From JABDMH01 sp965223165 (lineage in GTDB: Bacteria; Bacteroidota; Bacteroidia; Chitinophagales; Saprospiraceae), in NCBI GenBank assembly GCA_965223165.1, contig CBDCVQ010000018.1, positions 310,001 through 374,000 on the forward strand: 64,000 nt of DNA. Reading direction: 5' to 3'. The notes beneath the pieces are model-generated. The model was not told the origin of the DNA. It did no database searches and saw only the letters and a list, made by a program, of their open reading frames with translations. The first letter of the stretch is position 1. Each line of letters starts with the position of its first letter. Made by a program: the position numbers and the translations under genes. Shown here piece after piece: positions 1 to 9,058 of the stretch.

Positions 1-373
1 AGTACTACGTCCGAAGACCAACGGAGCGTTGCTTTGCTTAAAGGTCACATTGCTCCAGCAGGCACCGGCACCGTTGGACACCACAAGTTTCAAGGTACGT
101 CCCAGATACGGGCACGCAGCGATCTGTATTTCTGTGGTGTCAGCAGCGTTCTCCACGATTTCAATGACACCACCATAGGGATTCTCTAGGGTTACGGTGA
201 GGGGGGCAGCCGCTGCGGCGTTTGGTACAAAATTGCCTACTACGATAGTAGCACTGTCATTTTGCTCTATCGGGATATTCAAGCTCGTACACGTCGGGCC
301 AGGCTGCGCGTAGAGCGTCAGACTCAGACAGAGTGACAAGCCAAAGAAAAATAGTAGAGAAAGATTCTTCATG
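1..373 (-). CDS. Secreted repeat/adhesin-like protein, N-terminal part only
   Basis: An open frame starts at ATG 373 and runs off the left edge, so about 124 residues are visible. The N-terminus MKNLSLLFFFGLSLCLSLTL followed by YAQ is a clear Sec signal peptide with cleavage near residue 22. The mature part is rich in Ala, Val, Thr and Asn and contains a short run NAAAAAPLTV and few charged residues, as in beta-sandwich surface proteins of Bacteroidota. No catalytic motif is visible. It could be a large gliding or adhesion-type surface protein, but the C-terminus, where a sorting domain would sit, is outside the window. The existence of the gene is well supported; its function is not. Confidence 0.75.
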
Positions 374-848
374 GTGTTAAAATTTTGGTAACCGGAAGCA
401 AATATATATATAAATAACTCATATATAATAGTGCTTGTAGTTTTTTTTTAATCATTATCAAGGGGTTTTGCATGATTACATATTATATATGATAATATAT
501 CCATGCATAACTGATGTGTGCTATGCGCTCATGGAGCTGAGTTATATATTAGAACAAGTACATATATATCATAATATTATGTATACTCTATAATTGTAAT
601 ATGAAGATTCCTAGATCTTTATATAGCTTCAATTTTGTAATGTTTTACTCTCTTATTGCAAGGGATTTATGCATTACTACTTTCTTTATGATGAAGGGTT
701 TCTGTAGGGTTTGAGCAAATATTTAACAACGACTTACGGTATTCGGGGCCACCTCCGCTCGTGATCGCTGGTCCCGCATACCGTAAACAAGGCCACAAAC
801 CCCTATATTCGACCGAATCCGACGATGCTTACTAACCATTTCTCTACC
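374..848. other. AT-rich divergent intergenic region
   Basis: This 475-bp stretch separates the leftward secreted protein from the rightward M19 dipeptidase, so it should carry both promoters. It is strikingly AT-rich with many TATATA runs, unlike the GC-richer genes on each side. A strong inverted repeat sits at 734-786 and is listed separately. A 36-codon frame at 601 has no recognisable features and is not called. Confidence 0.6.
734..786. promoter_or_regulatory. Long hairpin upstream of the M19 dipeptidase gene
   Basis: The arm 734-750 (TTACGGTATTCGGGGCC) pairs with 770-786 (GGTCCCGCATACCGTAA) over 17 positions with one T-C mismatch and one G-T pair. The loop is 19 nt (751-769). It lies 62 bp before the chosen start at 849 and has no T-tract, so it is not an ordinary terminator. 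It may act in the 5' leader or be a remnant of an inverted repeat; its role is unknown. Confidence 0.5.
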
Positions 849-2072
849 ATGAAGTATCTATGCTACCTCTCCTTTGCCCTTGGCTGCCTGAGCTGTGGAC
901 CTAACCTGACCGATCCACCTCATAGCAACCAAGCTCGTGCGGTACAGCTGGCTCACCAGTATATTATTACGGATGGCCACGTCGATCTGCCCTATCGCCT
1001 CAAAGTGAAGAACTTTCGCCTGGAGAAAGAATACCTTGGCATCCCGCTGGCAACGGACGAAGGTGACTTTGATTTTGAAAGGGCGAAAGAGGGTGGACTG
1101 GATGCTCCCTTCATGTCTATCTATATTCCTGCATCCTATCAGGACGGTCGTGCTAAGCTGCTGGCCGACTCCTTGATCGACATGGTCGAAGGCATCACCG
1201 CGGCCCACCCCAACCACTTCGGTTTGGCTCGCTCCCCACAAGATGTCATAGACCTCTTTGAGAAAGGGATGGTGGCACTGCCTCTGGGCATGGAAAATGG
1301 GGCGCCCATTGAAGGAGACCTGAAAAACGTACGCTACTTCTATGACCGGGGAATACGCTATATCACCCTCACGCACTCCAAAGACAACCACATCTGCGAC
1401 TCCTCCTATGACACCACCCGCACTTGGAATGGTCTGTCACCTTTTGGCCGTGAGGTGGTAGCGGAGATGAATAAGGTGGGTATCATGGTAGACATTTCCC
1501 ACGTCTCCGACAGCAGCTTTTATCAGGTCATCGATATCACTCAGGCTCCGGTCATTGCCTCCCACTCGTCTTGCCGCAGATACACACCTGGCTTTGAGCG
1601 CAACATGAGTGACGATATGATCAAGAAGCTGGGAGAAAACGGAGGGGTCATGCAAATCAACTTCGGCTCGTCCTTCTTGGATGGCGAGGTGTCCAAAATG
1701 AATGACGCCAACCGGGCAAAACTCGCCGATCTGCTTACCGAGAAAGGACTCCAGTCCGGGGACGAAGGATACGACGAACTCGTGACCCAGTTTCAGCAAG
1801 AGAACCCCACGCTCTTTGCCGATGTCAAGACCGTGGCCGACCATATCGATCATGCGGTCTCTTTGGCCGGCATCGACCACGTGGGTCTGGGCTCAGATTT
1901 CGATGGTGTGGGCGATTCGCTGCCGACTGGCCTCAAGGATGTCGCCGCCTATCCCAATCTGATTCGTGAGCTACTCGACCGAGGTTACTCGGAGGAAGAC
2001 ATTGAGAAGATCTGCTCGAAGAATGTCTTTCGCGTCTGGAACAAGGTGATCGAGGTCGCAGCGTCTATGTAG
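849..2072 (+). CDS. Membrane dipeptidase, M19 family (renal dipeptidase-like lipoprotein)
   Basis: Zinc dipeptidase of the M19 amidohydrolase-like family, which cleaves dipeptides, often with D-residues at the C-terminal side. I start at ATG 849, because MKYLCYLSFALGCLSC gives a lipoprotein signal with the lipidated Cys at residue 16; an ATG at 825 would add eight residues ahead of it. Family metal ligands are visible: His44-x-Asp46 in DGHVDLP, Glu149 in GMENGAP, His218 in DISHVSD and His239 in SHSSCR, followed by GSDFDGV near residue 348. Length (407 aa) fits the family. It probably acts in the periplasm or on the outer membrane in peptide scavenging or wall-peptide turnover. The next gene is also an exported peptidase. 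Confidence 0.93.
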   Translation: MKYLCYLSFALGCLSCGPNLTDPPHSNQARAVQLAHQYIITDGHVDLPYRLKVKNFRLEKEYLGIPLATDEGDFDFERAKEGGLDAPFMSIYIPASYQDGRAKLLADSLIDMVEGITAAHPNHFGLARSPQDVIDLFEKGMVALPLGMENGAPIEGDLKNVRYFYDRGIRYITLTHSKDNHICDSSYDTTRTWNGLSPFGREVVAEMNKVGIMVDISHVSDSSFYQVIDITQAPVIASHSSCRRYTPGFERNMSDDMIKKLGENGGVMQINFGSSFLDGEVSKMNDANRAKLADLLTEKGLQSGDEGYDELVTQFQQENPTLFADVKTVADHIDHAVSLAGIDHVGLGSDFDGVGDSLPTGLKDVAAYPNLIRELLDRGYSEEDIEKICSKNVFRVWNKVIEVAASM

Positions 2073-2223
2073 CTCTATGTACCGCTCGAGCTAGCCGGCC
2101 GGTCAACAACACCCTGCCGGTGACGGAGAGTAAACCAAAGCGATCAAACAGCGCCTCATGCGTGGACCTCCGGATACCACTCTTCTTCCCCTCGTCCAGC
2201 CGGCTTCATTGCCCTGAGATTGG

Positions 2224-2231
2224 TACCTTTG
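2224..2231 (+). promoter_or_regulatory. Candidate Bacteroidota minus-7 element
   Basis: TACCTTTG matches the TAnnTTTG minus-7 consensus of Bacteroidota promoters and ends 29 bp before the ATG of the M1 aminopeptidase gene. I could not find a TTTG minus-33 box at the usual spacing, so this is only a candidate. Confidence 0.4.
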
Positions 2232-2260
2232 CACCCTTACAATCGTGACCTGTTTTGTCT

Positions 2261-4138
2261 ATGAGCATTCGTCGTCGAGCCCTCTACTTTGCCAGCCTAG
2301 TGGCTCTGTGTTCCTGCCGATCCGAAGCGCCGGTGACCTCCATTCCCGACGCTGTCGATGAGCACACGTATGCCCAGCCCTCCGAGGCCAGTGTCTCGCA
2401 CTTGAGCCTGGAGCTCGGCGTCGACTTTTCGGAGCATATCCTGTCTGGCACCGCCACCTACACCTTGGTACGCGACACTGCCAGCCGGGTGATTGTGCTG
2501 GATACTCGAGATCTCGACATTGAGCGGGTGGAGGCAAGGGGCACGGCCGGTTGGGTTCCGACCGACTGGCAGCTAGGCACCACTCGACCCCATCTGGGCG
2601 CCCCGCTCACCATCCCGCTGGACGCCGAGGCAGAGCAAATCCGCATCCACTATCGCACGTCACCGACGGCTGCAGCCCTGCAATGGCTCCAGCCGCAGCA
2701 GACCCTTGGCAAGAAGCATCCATTTCTCTTCACGCAGGGACAGGCCATTTTGACCCGTACCTGGATTCCTTGCCAAGACAGCCCTGGCATCCGTTTTACC
2801 TATGACGCCACGATTCAGACTCCTCCGGAGCTTATGGCCGTCATGAGCGCCTCCAACCCGACGGAACGAAGTGCCGACGGCACATACTCCTTCACCATGG
2901 AGCAACCGATACCGGCCTACCTGATGGCACTGGCCGTGGGCGACATCGCTTTTGACTCCATCGGTCCACGCACCGGTGTCTACGCGGAACCGGGGGGCTT
3001 GGCCGCCGCCACCTACGAGATGGCCGACCTCGAGAAGATGGTCCAGGCCACCGAGGCGCTGTACGGACCCTACCTTTGGGACCGATTTGACCTGATCATA
3101 CTTCCACCGAGCTTCCCCTTTGGCGGTATGGAAAACCCTCGACTGACCTTTGCTACTCCGACTATCATCGCGGGTGACCGCTCCCTCACCTCACTGGTAG
3201 CCCATGAGCTAGCGCACTCCTGGTCGGGCAACCTGGTCACCAATGCCACTTGGGAGGATTTCTGGCTCAACGAGGGATTCACGGTGTACCTCGAGCGGCG
3301 GATCATGGAATCGCTCTATGGTCGAACCTACACTGATATGCTGGCCCTGCTGGGACGGCAAGACCTAGAGCGCACCGTGCAGGACTTTGGCCCCGATAGC
3401 AAAGACACCCACCTGAAGCTCGATCTGACCTCCCGAGATCCCGACGACGGCATGACGGATGTCGCTTATGAAAAAGGATACCTCCTGCTGCGCACAATCG
3501 AGGAGCGTGTGGGGCGACCGAGCTTCGACGAATTCTTGAGAGCCTATTTTGAGAAATACAAATTTCGATCTATCAGTACGGAGCAATGGTTGGCCTACGC
3601 CAAGGAGCATCTCCCCTTTCAACGGGACAATGAGGTGGATCTCGATGCCTGGATCTATGGCCCGGGTATTCCAGACGGGGCCTCGTCGATCAGGTCCGAA
3701 CGCTTTGAGATCGTGGACCGTCGCCTAGGTGAGTTTCAGCGCATCGGCCGTCTGGACCGATCCAATACCCGAGGCTGGAGTACACACGAGTGGCTGCACT
3801 TCATCCGGCGACTATCTCCTACCCTGCACGCAGACTTCTATCGAAAACTGGATGACGTATATGCGCTATCTGACACAGGCAATGCGGAGATACTGGCTGC
3901 TTGGCTGGAGCTGAGTATCCGCAGCGGATATATGCCCGCGCACAACCGGTCGCAATTGGAGGACTTCCTGATCCGGGTGGGACGGCGGAAGTTTCTCACT
4001 CCGTTGTATCGGGCCTTGATCGAAACAGATCAGGCCGACCTGGCCCATGACATCTTCGAAAGAGCTCGAGGTAACTATCACACCGTTTCCTCCAGTTCGA
4101 TTAGACAACTGCTGGAGTCCAGCCAACCAAACATTTGA
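2261..4138 (+). CDS. M1 family aminopeptidase, leukotriene-A4-hydrolase type lipoprotein
   Basis: Zinc aminopeptidase removing N-terminal residues from peptides. ATG 2261 is preferred to the in-frame TTG at 2255. The N-terminus MSIRRRALYFASLVALCSC is a lipoprotein signal. The N-terminal beta-saddle domain (about residues 40-240) precedes GGMEN at about 288-292 (substrate N-terminus binding) and HELAHSWSGN with His315, Glu316, His319 and the third ligand Glu338 in WLNEGF. The C-terminal third, with DAWIYGPGIPD, resembles the helical leukotriene-A4-hydrolase C-domain. At 625 aa the length fits that subfamily. Epoxide hydrolase activity cannot be judged from sequence. Its stop lies 22 bp before purB, so the two may share a transcript. 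Confidence 0.93.
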   Translation: MSIRRRALYFASLVALCSCRSEAPVTSIPDAVDEHTYAQPSEASVSHLSLELGVDFSEHILSGTATYTLVRDTASRVIVLDTRDLDIERVEARGTAGWVPTDWQLGTTRPHLGAPLTIPLDAEAEQIRIHYRTSPTAAALQWLQPQQTLGKKHPFLFTQGQAILTRTWIPCQDSPGIRFTYDATIQTPPELMAVMSASNPTERSADGTYSFTMEQPIPAYLMALAVGDIAFDSIGPRTGVYAEPGGLAAATYEMADLEKMVQATEALYGPYLWDRFDLIILPPSFPFGGMENPRLTFATPTIIAGDRSLTSLVAHELAHSWSGNLVTNATWEDFWLNEGFTVYLERRIMESLYGRTYTDMLALLGRQDLERTVQDFGPDSKDTHLKLDLTSRDPDDGMTDVAYEKGYLLLRTIEERVGRPSFDEFLRAYFEKYKFRSISTEQWLAYAKEHLPFQRDNEVDLDAWIYGPGIPDGASSIRSERFEIVDRRLGEFQRIGRLDRSNTRGWSTHEWLHFIRRLSPTLHADFYRKLDDVYALSDTGNAEILAAWLELSIRSGYMPAHNRSQLEDFLIRVGRRKFLTPLYRALIETDQADLAHDIFERARGNYHTVSSSSIRQLLESSQPNI

Positions 4139-4160
4139 TATGAAAGAGCAAAGTGCCGGT

Positions 4161-5513
4161 ATGGAGGAATGTAGACTCATGGCCGTCTCCCCTGTCGATG
4201 GTAGATACGGCCCCAAGACGGCGGAACTAGGACCCTATTTCTCAGAATTCGCGCTGATCAAGTACCGGGTACGGGTAGAGGTCGAGTACTTGCTGGCCTT
4301 AGTACCGCTGGAGCTTGCACCACTCCAAGGCTTTCCGGCGGACAAAGTCGAGGATCTGCGCTCCCTCAGCACCTCCTTTGGTCTAGAAGATGCTATGCGC
4401 ATCAAGCAGATCGAGCGTGTGACCAATCACGACGTAAAGGCGGTGGAATATTATCTCAAGGGTCGATTTGACGACCTTGGGTTGAGCGCCTACAGTGAGA
4501 TGATCCACTTTGCCCTGACCTCCCAAGATGTGAACAATACAGCCGTACCCCTGGCCATACGAGACTGCCTACGTGAGCTATACGAGCCGACCCTGACCTC
4601 GCTCCAGGCATCACTGGCCGGACTGGCTCACGAGTGGAATGATATTCCTATGCTGGCTCGGACCCATGGTCAACCAGCATCACCCACCACGTTGGGGAAG
4701 GAAATATTTGTCTTTGCGTCACGACTGAAAGATCAGTTGAGGTCCCTTGCCCACTGCCGGCACATGGCCAAATTTGGCGGAGCGGTGGGCAATTTCAACG
4801 CCCACGTGGTGACCTTTCCCGACATCGACTGGCGATCCTTTGGCGACGAATTTGTACGGAGCCTGGGGCTGGAACGTATACGCTATACCACCCAGATCGA
4901 TTCCTATGACCACTTGGCCACCATCTTGCAGACGCTCAAGCGGATCAACACCATTTTGCTGGACTTCTGCCGGGATGTCTGGAGCTATATTTCCATCAAT
5001 TACTTTTCGCAGAAAGCCAAGCAGGGCGAAGTGGGTTCCTCCACCATGCCTCACAAGGTCAACCCCATTGACTTTGAAAATGCGGAGGGAAATCTGGGCC
5101 TGGCCAACGCCCTTTTCACCTTCCTGGTTGACAAGCTACCCGTATCTCGCTGGCAAAGAGATTTGACCGACAGTACGGTCTTGAGAAATGTGGGTGTGCC
5201 CATAGCGCACTCCTTGATCGCCTTTAAATCCATCGTCAAGGGACTGGGTAAACTGGCCGTGAATCAAGAAGTGATTGCCCATGACCTGGAAGCCAATTGG
5301 GCGGTGGTCGCCGAAGCATACCAGAGTATCTTGCGGCGAGAGGGCATAGCCAAGCCGTATGAGTTGTTGAAGTCTTTCACGCGGGGGAAAGGGCCCATGA
5401 CCCGTCAAGATCTCCTATCCTTTATCGATGGACTCGAGGTAGGGGAGCTGGTCAAAGTGGAACTGCGGCAGATCACGCCACAAAATTACACGGGCTTGGT
5501 GGATTTGGACTGA
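4161..5513 (+). CDS. purB: Adenylosuccinate lyase
   Basis: Cytosolic fumarase/aspartase-superfamily lyase that splits SAICAR to AICAR and adenylosuccinate to AMP, releasing fumarate, in purine synthesis. The sequence follows the long E. coli-type PurB closely: AVSPVDGRYG at the N-terminus, TNHDVKAVEYYLK, TSQDVNN, ARTHGQPASPTTLGKE, and the flexible catalytic loop GSSTMPHKVNPIDFEN near residue 295. The start at 4161 gives the same number of residues before AVSPVDG as in E. coli; an ATG at 4140 is also in frame. The 3' end overlaps the convergent anti-sigma gene by 28 bp. Confidence 0.97.
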   Translation: MEECRLMAVSPVDGRYGPKTAELGPYFSEFALIKYRVRVEVEYLLALVPLELAPLQGFPADKVEDLRSLSTSFGLEDAMRIKQIERVTNHDVKAVEYYLKGRFDDLGLSAYSEMIHFALTSQDVNNTAVPLAIRDCLRELYEPTLTSLQASLAGLAHEWNDIPMLARTHGQPASPTTLGKEIFVFASRLKDQLRSLAHCRHMAKFGGAVGNFNAHVVTFPDIDWRSFGDEFVRSLGLERIRYTTQIDSYDHLATILQTLKRINTILLDFCRDVWSYISINYFSQKAKQGEVGSSTMPHKVNPIDFENAEGNLGLANALFTFLVDKLPVSRWQRDLTDSTVLRNVGVPIAHSLIAFKSIVKGLGKLAVNQEVIAHDLEANWAVVAEAYQSILRREGIAKPYELLKSFTRGKGPMTRQDLLSFIDGLEVGELVKVELRQITPQNYTGLVDLD

Positions 5514-5995
5514 AGCCGCTTGCTCAACAGTCGATCGAGCCCCAGAAAGAAGAACACACCGATGGAGGCGAAATAAACCATATTGGCCAGCGGATCATTC
5601 GACTCCTGAACCACCGTGGCCGCCATGCCTTCGACGGTCTCCCATCCGGCCAGTGACACAGGATTTGTAAACACATAGACCAGACCTGCAGCGAGGGAAG
5701 CAACTAGTGACCCGGCATACCAACGACTGGCCTTGCCATACGAGCTCCAGGACCTCAACCTTACCAGTGGCGCCGGTAGGTGCTCCATCACATTGGTTGC
5801 AAATCGCATCGACGGTCGCTCCAGCTCTTGCCGGAGGAGGGATTGGTCAATCAGCTGCGCCGTTTCAAATGCTTCTCTGAAAGCTGGATCTTGCACGATC
5901 CATGTCTCTACCTGGGCACGTTCATCCGCGGTACATGCTCCATCCAAGTAGCGCCAAATGATTCTATGTTTGTCCTCTGGTGCCATCACCTCCAT
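5486..5995 (-). CDS. Predicted anti-sigma factor with two membrane segments
   Basis: Small membrane protein lying just downstream of, and overlapping by 32 bp, the ECF sigma gene. This arrangement implies translational coupling and an anti-sigma role. Residues 1-60 form an acidic helical cytosolic part (WRYLDGACTADERAQVETWI) like the N-terminal sigma-binding region of Bacteroidota anti-sigma factors, but without the HxxxCxxC zinc motif. Hydrophobic stretches at about 92-110 and 137-154 should span the inner membrane, leaving a short periplasmic loop. The tail is basic (SKRLQSKSTK). The assignment rests on context and architecture; sequence identity to a named family is weak. Confidence 0.75.
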   Translation of the reverse strand: MEVMAPEDKHRIIWRYLDGACTADERAQVETWIVQDPAFREAFETAQLIDQSLLRQELERPSMRFATNVMEHLPAPLVRLRSWSSYGKASRWYAGSLVASLAAGLVYVFTNPVSLAGWETVEGMAATVVQESNDPLANMVYFASIGVFFFLGLDRLLSKRLQSKSTKPV

Positions 5996-6536
5996 TTTGT
6001 GTAACTAGTATCTGTCTCAATTTGTTTCGAGCTCTGAACAATTTAATTTTCACGTTGGACTCTGTCAAGCCCGTCACTTCACACACCTCGCGCACGCTCT
6101 TCTCTTCCAAGTAAAAGAGCGTGATGATCGCGGCTTGGTCCGCCGACAGCTGGGAGATGCCACGATGCAGCCACTGTCTATCGTCCATGGCCTCCAGCCG
6201 CTGCTGTGCCGTCAAGGCTCGATCGGCATGTCCCAAGTTCTCTACTTCCCAACTCACCTCGTGCTGACGTGTCTGCTTCTTTCGCTGATAGTCGATCGCG
6301 GTGTGATACGCGATGCGATACAACCAGGTCTTAAACGACGAGCGCTCCTCGAAGGTCGAAAGCTTCTTGAAGGCTTTTACAAACACGTCCTGCGCAGCCT
6401 CTTCTGCCTGCTCACGATCCCTAATAACTTTCATGCAGATCGTAAATACCAGATCCTCATAGGACTTCACTATTTGGCGGTAGGCATTGGTATTACCCCG
6501 CAGTATCTGCCCAATCAGGTGCTGAATATTTTCCAA
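5964..6536 (-). CDS. RNA polymerase sigma-70 factor, ECF subfamily
   Basis: Alternative sigma factor directing RNA polymerase to a stress or envelope regulon. Region 2 (about residues 10-90) contains YEDLVFTICMKVIRDREQAE, AAQDVFVKAF and the minus-10 recognition stretch FKTWLYRIAYHTAIDYQRKK. Region 4 (about 115-178) ends in an HTH with SVREVCEVTGLTESNVKIKL and FRARNKLRQ. At 190 aa it has the usual length. The start codon read here is TTG at 6536. The following gene encodes a two-TM protein, the likely anti-sigma factor. The rightward DUF6249 gene across a 455-bp gap is a frequent partner of such pairs in this phylum. Confidence 0.93.
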   Translation of the reverse strand: MENIQHLIGQILRGNTNAYRQIVKSYEDLVFTICMKVIRDREQAEEAAQDVFVKAFKKLSTFEERSSFKTWLYRIAYHTAIDYQRKKQTRQHEVSWEVENLGHADRALTAQQRLEAMDDRQWLHRGISQLSADQAAIITLFYLEEKSVREVCEVTGLTESNVKIKLFRARNKLRQILVTQNGGDGTRGQT

Positions 6537-6991
6537 CCTGTATATGCGTTGACGTAATCTTTCTCGATCCCGTTACGATATTACAAAAGAATCGCACTTC
6601 TGTCGGAGGCATGAGACATATCGTACCTGCAGCATGCGACTTACTTGGCCTTGGGAGTTTATCATGGGACCGACGTTGCATCCTGGAGCTGTAGCTATTT
6701 GAATGGTTTGAGTTTGCCGCTGTACATCCGCCAACGGTCCCATGCACAATATGCGGTAGGGATTGCTGCAGTCCTTCGGAGCCATTGAAATACCAACCTC
6801 GGATTTGCCCGCTTCGACGACCCTCAATTAGACCATTGCACCGAGATTGTCAAACTCGGCCGCTTGCCTGCTTGAGCACCGATATGCAAACATTCGTGCA
6901 ATTTGTGACACACCCTGTAACCTTGCTCGATAGGCTTGCGTCGAAGCATTCGAACTAACTGTTTCTTAAAAAAGAATAAAATCGATAGCAC
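6537..6991. other. Divergent intergenic region, no gene seen
   Basis: This 455-bp gap lies between the leftward sigma operon and the rightward DUF6249 gene. Both strands have only short frames without recognisable similarity. It should contain both promoters, but I could not identify convincing boxes. Confidence 0.5.
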
Positions 6992-7345
6992 ATGAGCGGC
7001 GCAGAAGTTTTAATTCCCCTTGTCGGCACGGTCAGTTTCTTTGGCACCGTGGGATTTGTCTCCTATCTATATTTCAAAGGCAGGCACAAAGAACGTATGG
7101 CCTTGATCGAAAGTGGCACCGACGCTACGATCTTCAAAAAGTCCCGTGACATCCATGCCAACCTCAAATGGGGTTTTCTGGCCGCGGCGATGGGCGTGGC
7201 GTTGTTCGCCGGTCACTTTCTAGAGGAGTATACAAGTATGGACGATGGTGCAGGATACTTTCCGCTGATATTCCTGATGGTGGGCCTGGCTTTTCTACTC
7301 TACTACCAGCGGGCGAGGGCCGACATGCAGGACGATCGTCTGTAG
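6992..7345 (+). CDS. DUF6249-type small membrane protein
   Basis: 117-residue protein with an N-terminal membrane segment (residues about 6-28, VLIPLVGTVSFFGTVGFVSY), a basic cytosolic stretch with the hallmark RHKERMALIESG (about 31-42), and two more membrane segments near residues 58-76 and 89-105. This layout matches DUF6249 proteins, which in Bacteroidota often sit beside ECF sigma and anti-sigma genes, as here. Its biochemical role is unknown. It could be part of an envelope-sensing unit with the sigma pair, which is an inference from position only. Confidence 0.8.
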   Translation: MSGAEVLIPLVGTVSFFGTVGFVSYLYFKGRHKERMALIESGTDATIFKKSRDIHANLKWGFLAAAMGVALFAGHFLEEYTSMDDGAGYFPLIFLMVGLAFLLYYQRARADMQDDRL

Positions 7346-7526
7346 CACCGTCTGCTGAGACGGGTAGCCATCGCAGTCTCCCCTTTGCGGCAAGCCCTAT
7401 TTTGTCTTGGCCGACACGATGATACAGGATCTGGCGTCAGCCAAATGAATCGATACCATCACTTTTGCACTGATTACCTTTCCCACAGCTCTAGGAGGCT
7501 GTTGATAGCAGCAGAGCGCTACCGGA

Positions 7527-8711
7527 TCAGGGGCTAGGGACGTAGGTAAAGTTGCCATAGGGGGACACAATCGTCACTTTTTCACCGGCATGCTCTTCGA
7601 CATGGCCAATGATCTGTGACTTGATCTGATAGGCCCCTGCAATGGCGATGATATCGTCGGCCAGATCAGGCGGGACATACAGTTCCATCCGGTGCCCCAT
7701 GTTGAAGACTTGATACATTTCCCGCCATGAGGTGCCCGACGATGCCTGAATCAGCTCGAAGAGGGGTGGTGTCGGCATCATGCGATCCTTGATCACGTGC
7801 TTGTCCTTGACAAACTTGAGGACCTTGCCCTGGCCACCTCCCGTGCAGTGGATGACCCCATGAATGTGGCTCCGGTGCCTGGCATAGATCTCGTGGAGCA
7901 CCGGCAGATACGTCCGCGTCGGAGACAACAGAGCCTGGCCCAGATCCATACGCTGTCCGTCCACGATAAAATCGTCTTTCAAGCCATGCTTGCCGGTAAA
8001 AAGGACCGATTCGTCCATGTTGGGATCATAGCTATCCGGATAGGCGGTCGCATAATACTTGCCTAAGACGTCATGCCGCGCGGCCGTCAGGCCATTGCTC
8101 CCGATGCCTGCATTGTATGCAGATTCGTAGCTGGCCTGACCATCGGAGGCCAAGCCCACAATGACGTCCCCCGCTTCTATGCGATTGACGATAAGCTGCG
8201 CCCGGGGGAGTCTGGCAAAAGTCGTAAAACCCACATCAATCGTGCGTACGATGTCTCCCACATCGGCTGTCTCGCCGCCGGCGAGGTGAATGTGAATGCC
8301 GTGACTTGCCATGCGCTCACAGAATTCGACCGTACCTTGAATGACCTCGCTGATCACCTTGCCAGAGATGAGATGCTTGTTGCGTCCAATGGTAGAGGAA
8401 AGAACGATGTTGTCCACGCAACCCACGCACGCCATATCGTCCACGTTCATGACGATGGCATCCTGGCTGATGCCCCGCCAAATGGCCTCATTGCCGGTCT
8501 GGCGATGGTAGAGATATGCGAGACTGGTTTTGGTGCCGGCGGTATCCGCATGCATGATATTGCAATAGGCCGGATCTCCGCCCACAATGTCGGGCAACAC
8601 CTTGCAAAAGGCCAGTGGATACAACCCCTTGTCTAGGTCCTTGATGGCAGCGTGTACCTCGTCCTTGGTCGCTGAAACTCCTCGCTGTTCGTACCGGCTT
8701 GGTTCTTTCAT
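7527..8711 (-). CDS. purM: Phosphoribosylformylglycinamidine cyclo-ligase (AIR synthetase)
   Basis: ATP-dependent cyclisation of FGAM to AIR, the fifth step of purine synthesis, in the cytosol. The protein has the PurM/AIRS fold. MHADTAGTKTSLAYLY near the N-terminus corresponds to the conserved DGVGTKxxxA region, QDAIVMNVDDMACVG to the DxVAMxVND motif, and LAGGETADVG and CTGGGQGKVLKF to later PurM signatures. At 394 aa it is longer than the E. coli enzyme (about 345 aa) and resembles the extended version common in Bacteroidota. It is monocistronic here, and purB lies 2 kb away in the opposite direction. Confidence 0.93.
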   Translation of the reverse strand: MKEPSRYEQRGVSATKDEVHAAIKDLDKGLYPLAFCKVLPDIVGGDPAYCNIMHADTAGTKTSLAYLYHRQTGNEAIWRGISQDAIVMNVDDMACVGCVDNIVLSSTIGRNKHLISGKVISEVIQGTVEFCERMASHGIHIHLAGGETADVGDIVRTIDVGFTTFARLPRAQLIVNRIEAGDVIVGLASDGQASYESAYNAGIGSNGLTAARHDVLGKYYATAYPDSYDPNMDESVLFTGKHGLKDDFIVDGQRMDLGQALLSPTRTYLPVLHEIYARHRSHIHGVIHCTGGGQGKVLKFVKDKHVIKDRMMPTPPLFELIQASSGTSWREMYQVFNMGHRMELYVPPDLADDIIAIAGAYQIKSQIIGHVEEHAGEKVTIVSPYGNFTYVPSP

Positions 8712-8722
8712 GAGCGTGGCGC

Positions 8723-8730
8723 CAAAGGTA
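8723..8730 (-). promoter_or_regulatory. Candidate minus-7 element for purM
   Basis: CAAAGGTA on the plus strand reads TACCTTTG on the minus strand, matching TAnnTTTG. It is 11 bp from the purM ATG, implying a very short leader. No clear minus-33 box was found. Confidence 0.35.
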
Positions 8731-9017
8731 AGAAAGTTTGATGCCTTGCCTTCCGATCGGCCGGAGGAAATGGGAAGAACCTGCTGGCGTGACGGGGGCA
8801 GATGGACTAGCTACGCGATCGGCTGCAAACTACATCAGCAGGGGTCACCGAGACTCCCATGTGACACTCATCAGCATCAAAAAGTCGGCAAAGTTGCACC
8901 GGGACGATTGACCACCTGCCAGTGCAGAATAAAACCCAGTATTTGATACCGGTCTCTTGCAACTTTATCAACTTTTTTTTGTCGTATTTACAGCAAAGGC
9001 AATCAAACATTTTCTCG

Positions 9018-9025
9018 TAAATTTG
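9018..9025 (+). promoter_or_regulatory. Candidate minus-7 element for the response regulator
   Basis: TAAATTTG matches the Bacteroidota minus-7 consensus TAnnTTTG and lies 33 bp before the GTG start at 9059, a plausible leader length. The minus-33 box is not evident. Confidence 0.4.
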
Positions 9026-9058
9026 CCCTTATTTATATTTAGTCCAAATTAGTCCGGA

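Larger units (their letters stand above)
8712..9058. other. Divergent promoter region, no gene seen
   Basis: 347 bp between purM (leftward) and the response-regulator gene (rightward). Apart from the two minus-7-like motifs listed separately, and an AT-rich patch around 8960-9050, I see nothing in it. Confidence 0.5.

Noticed and set aside
601..708. 35-codon frame starting ATG AAG ATT in the AT-rich region
   Set aside because: No signal peptide, no similarity, AT-driven composition; likely chance.
4047..4160. N-terminal extension of the purB frame into the M1 gene
   Set aside because: The extension reads the upstream gene out of frame; PurB homology begins at AVSPVDGRYG.
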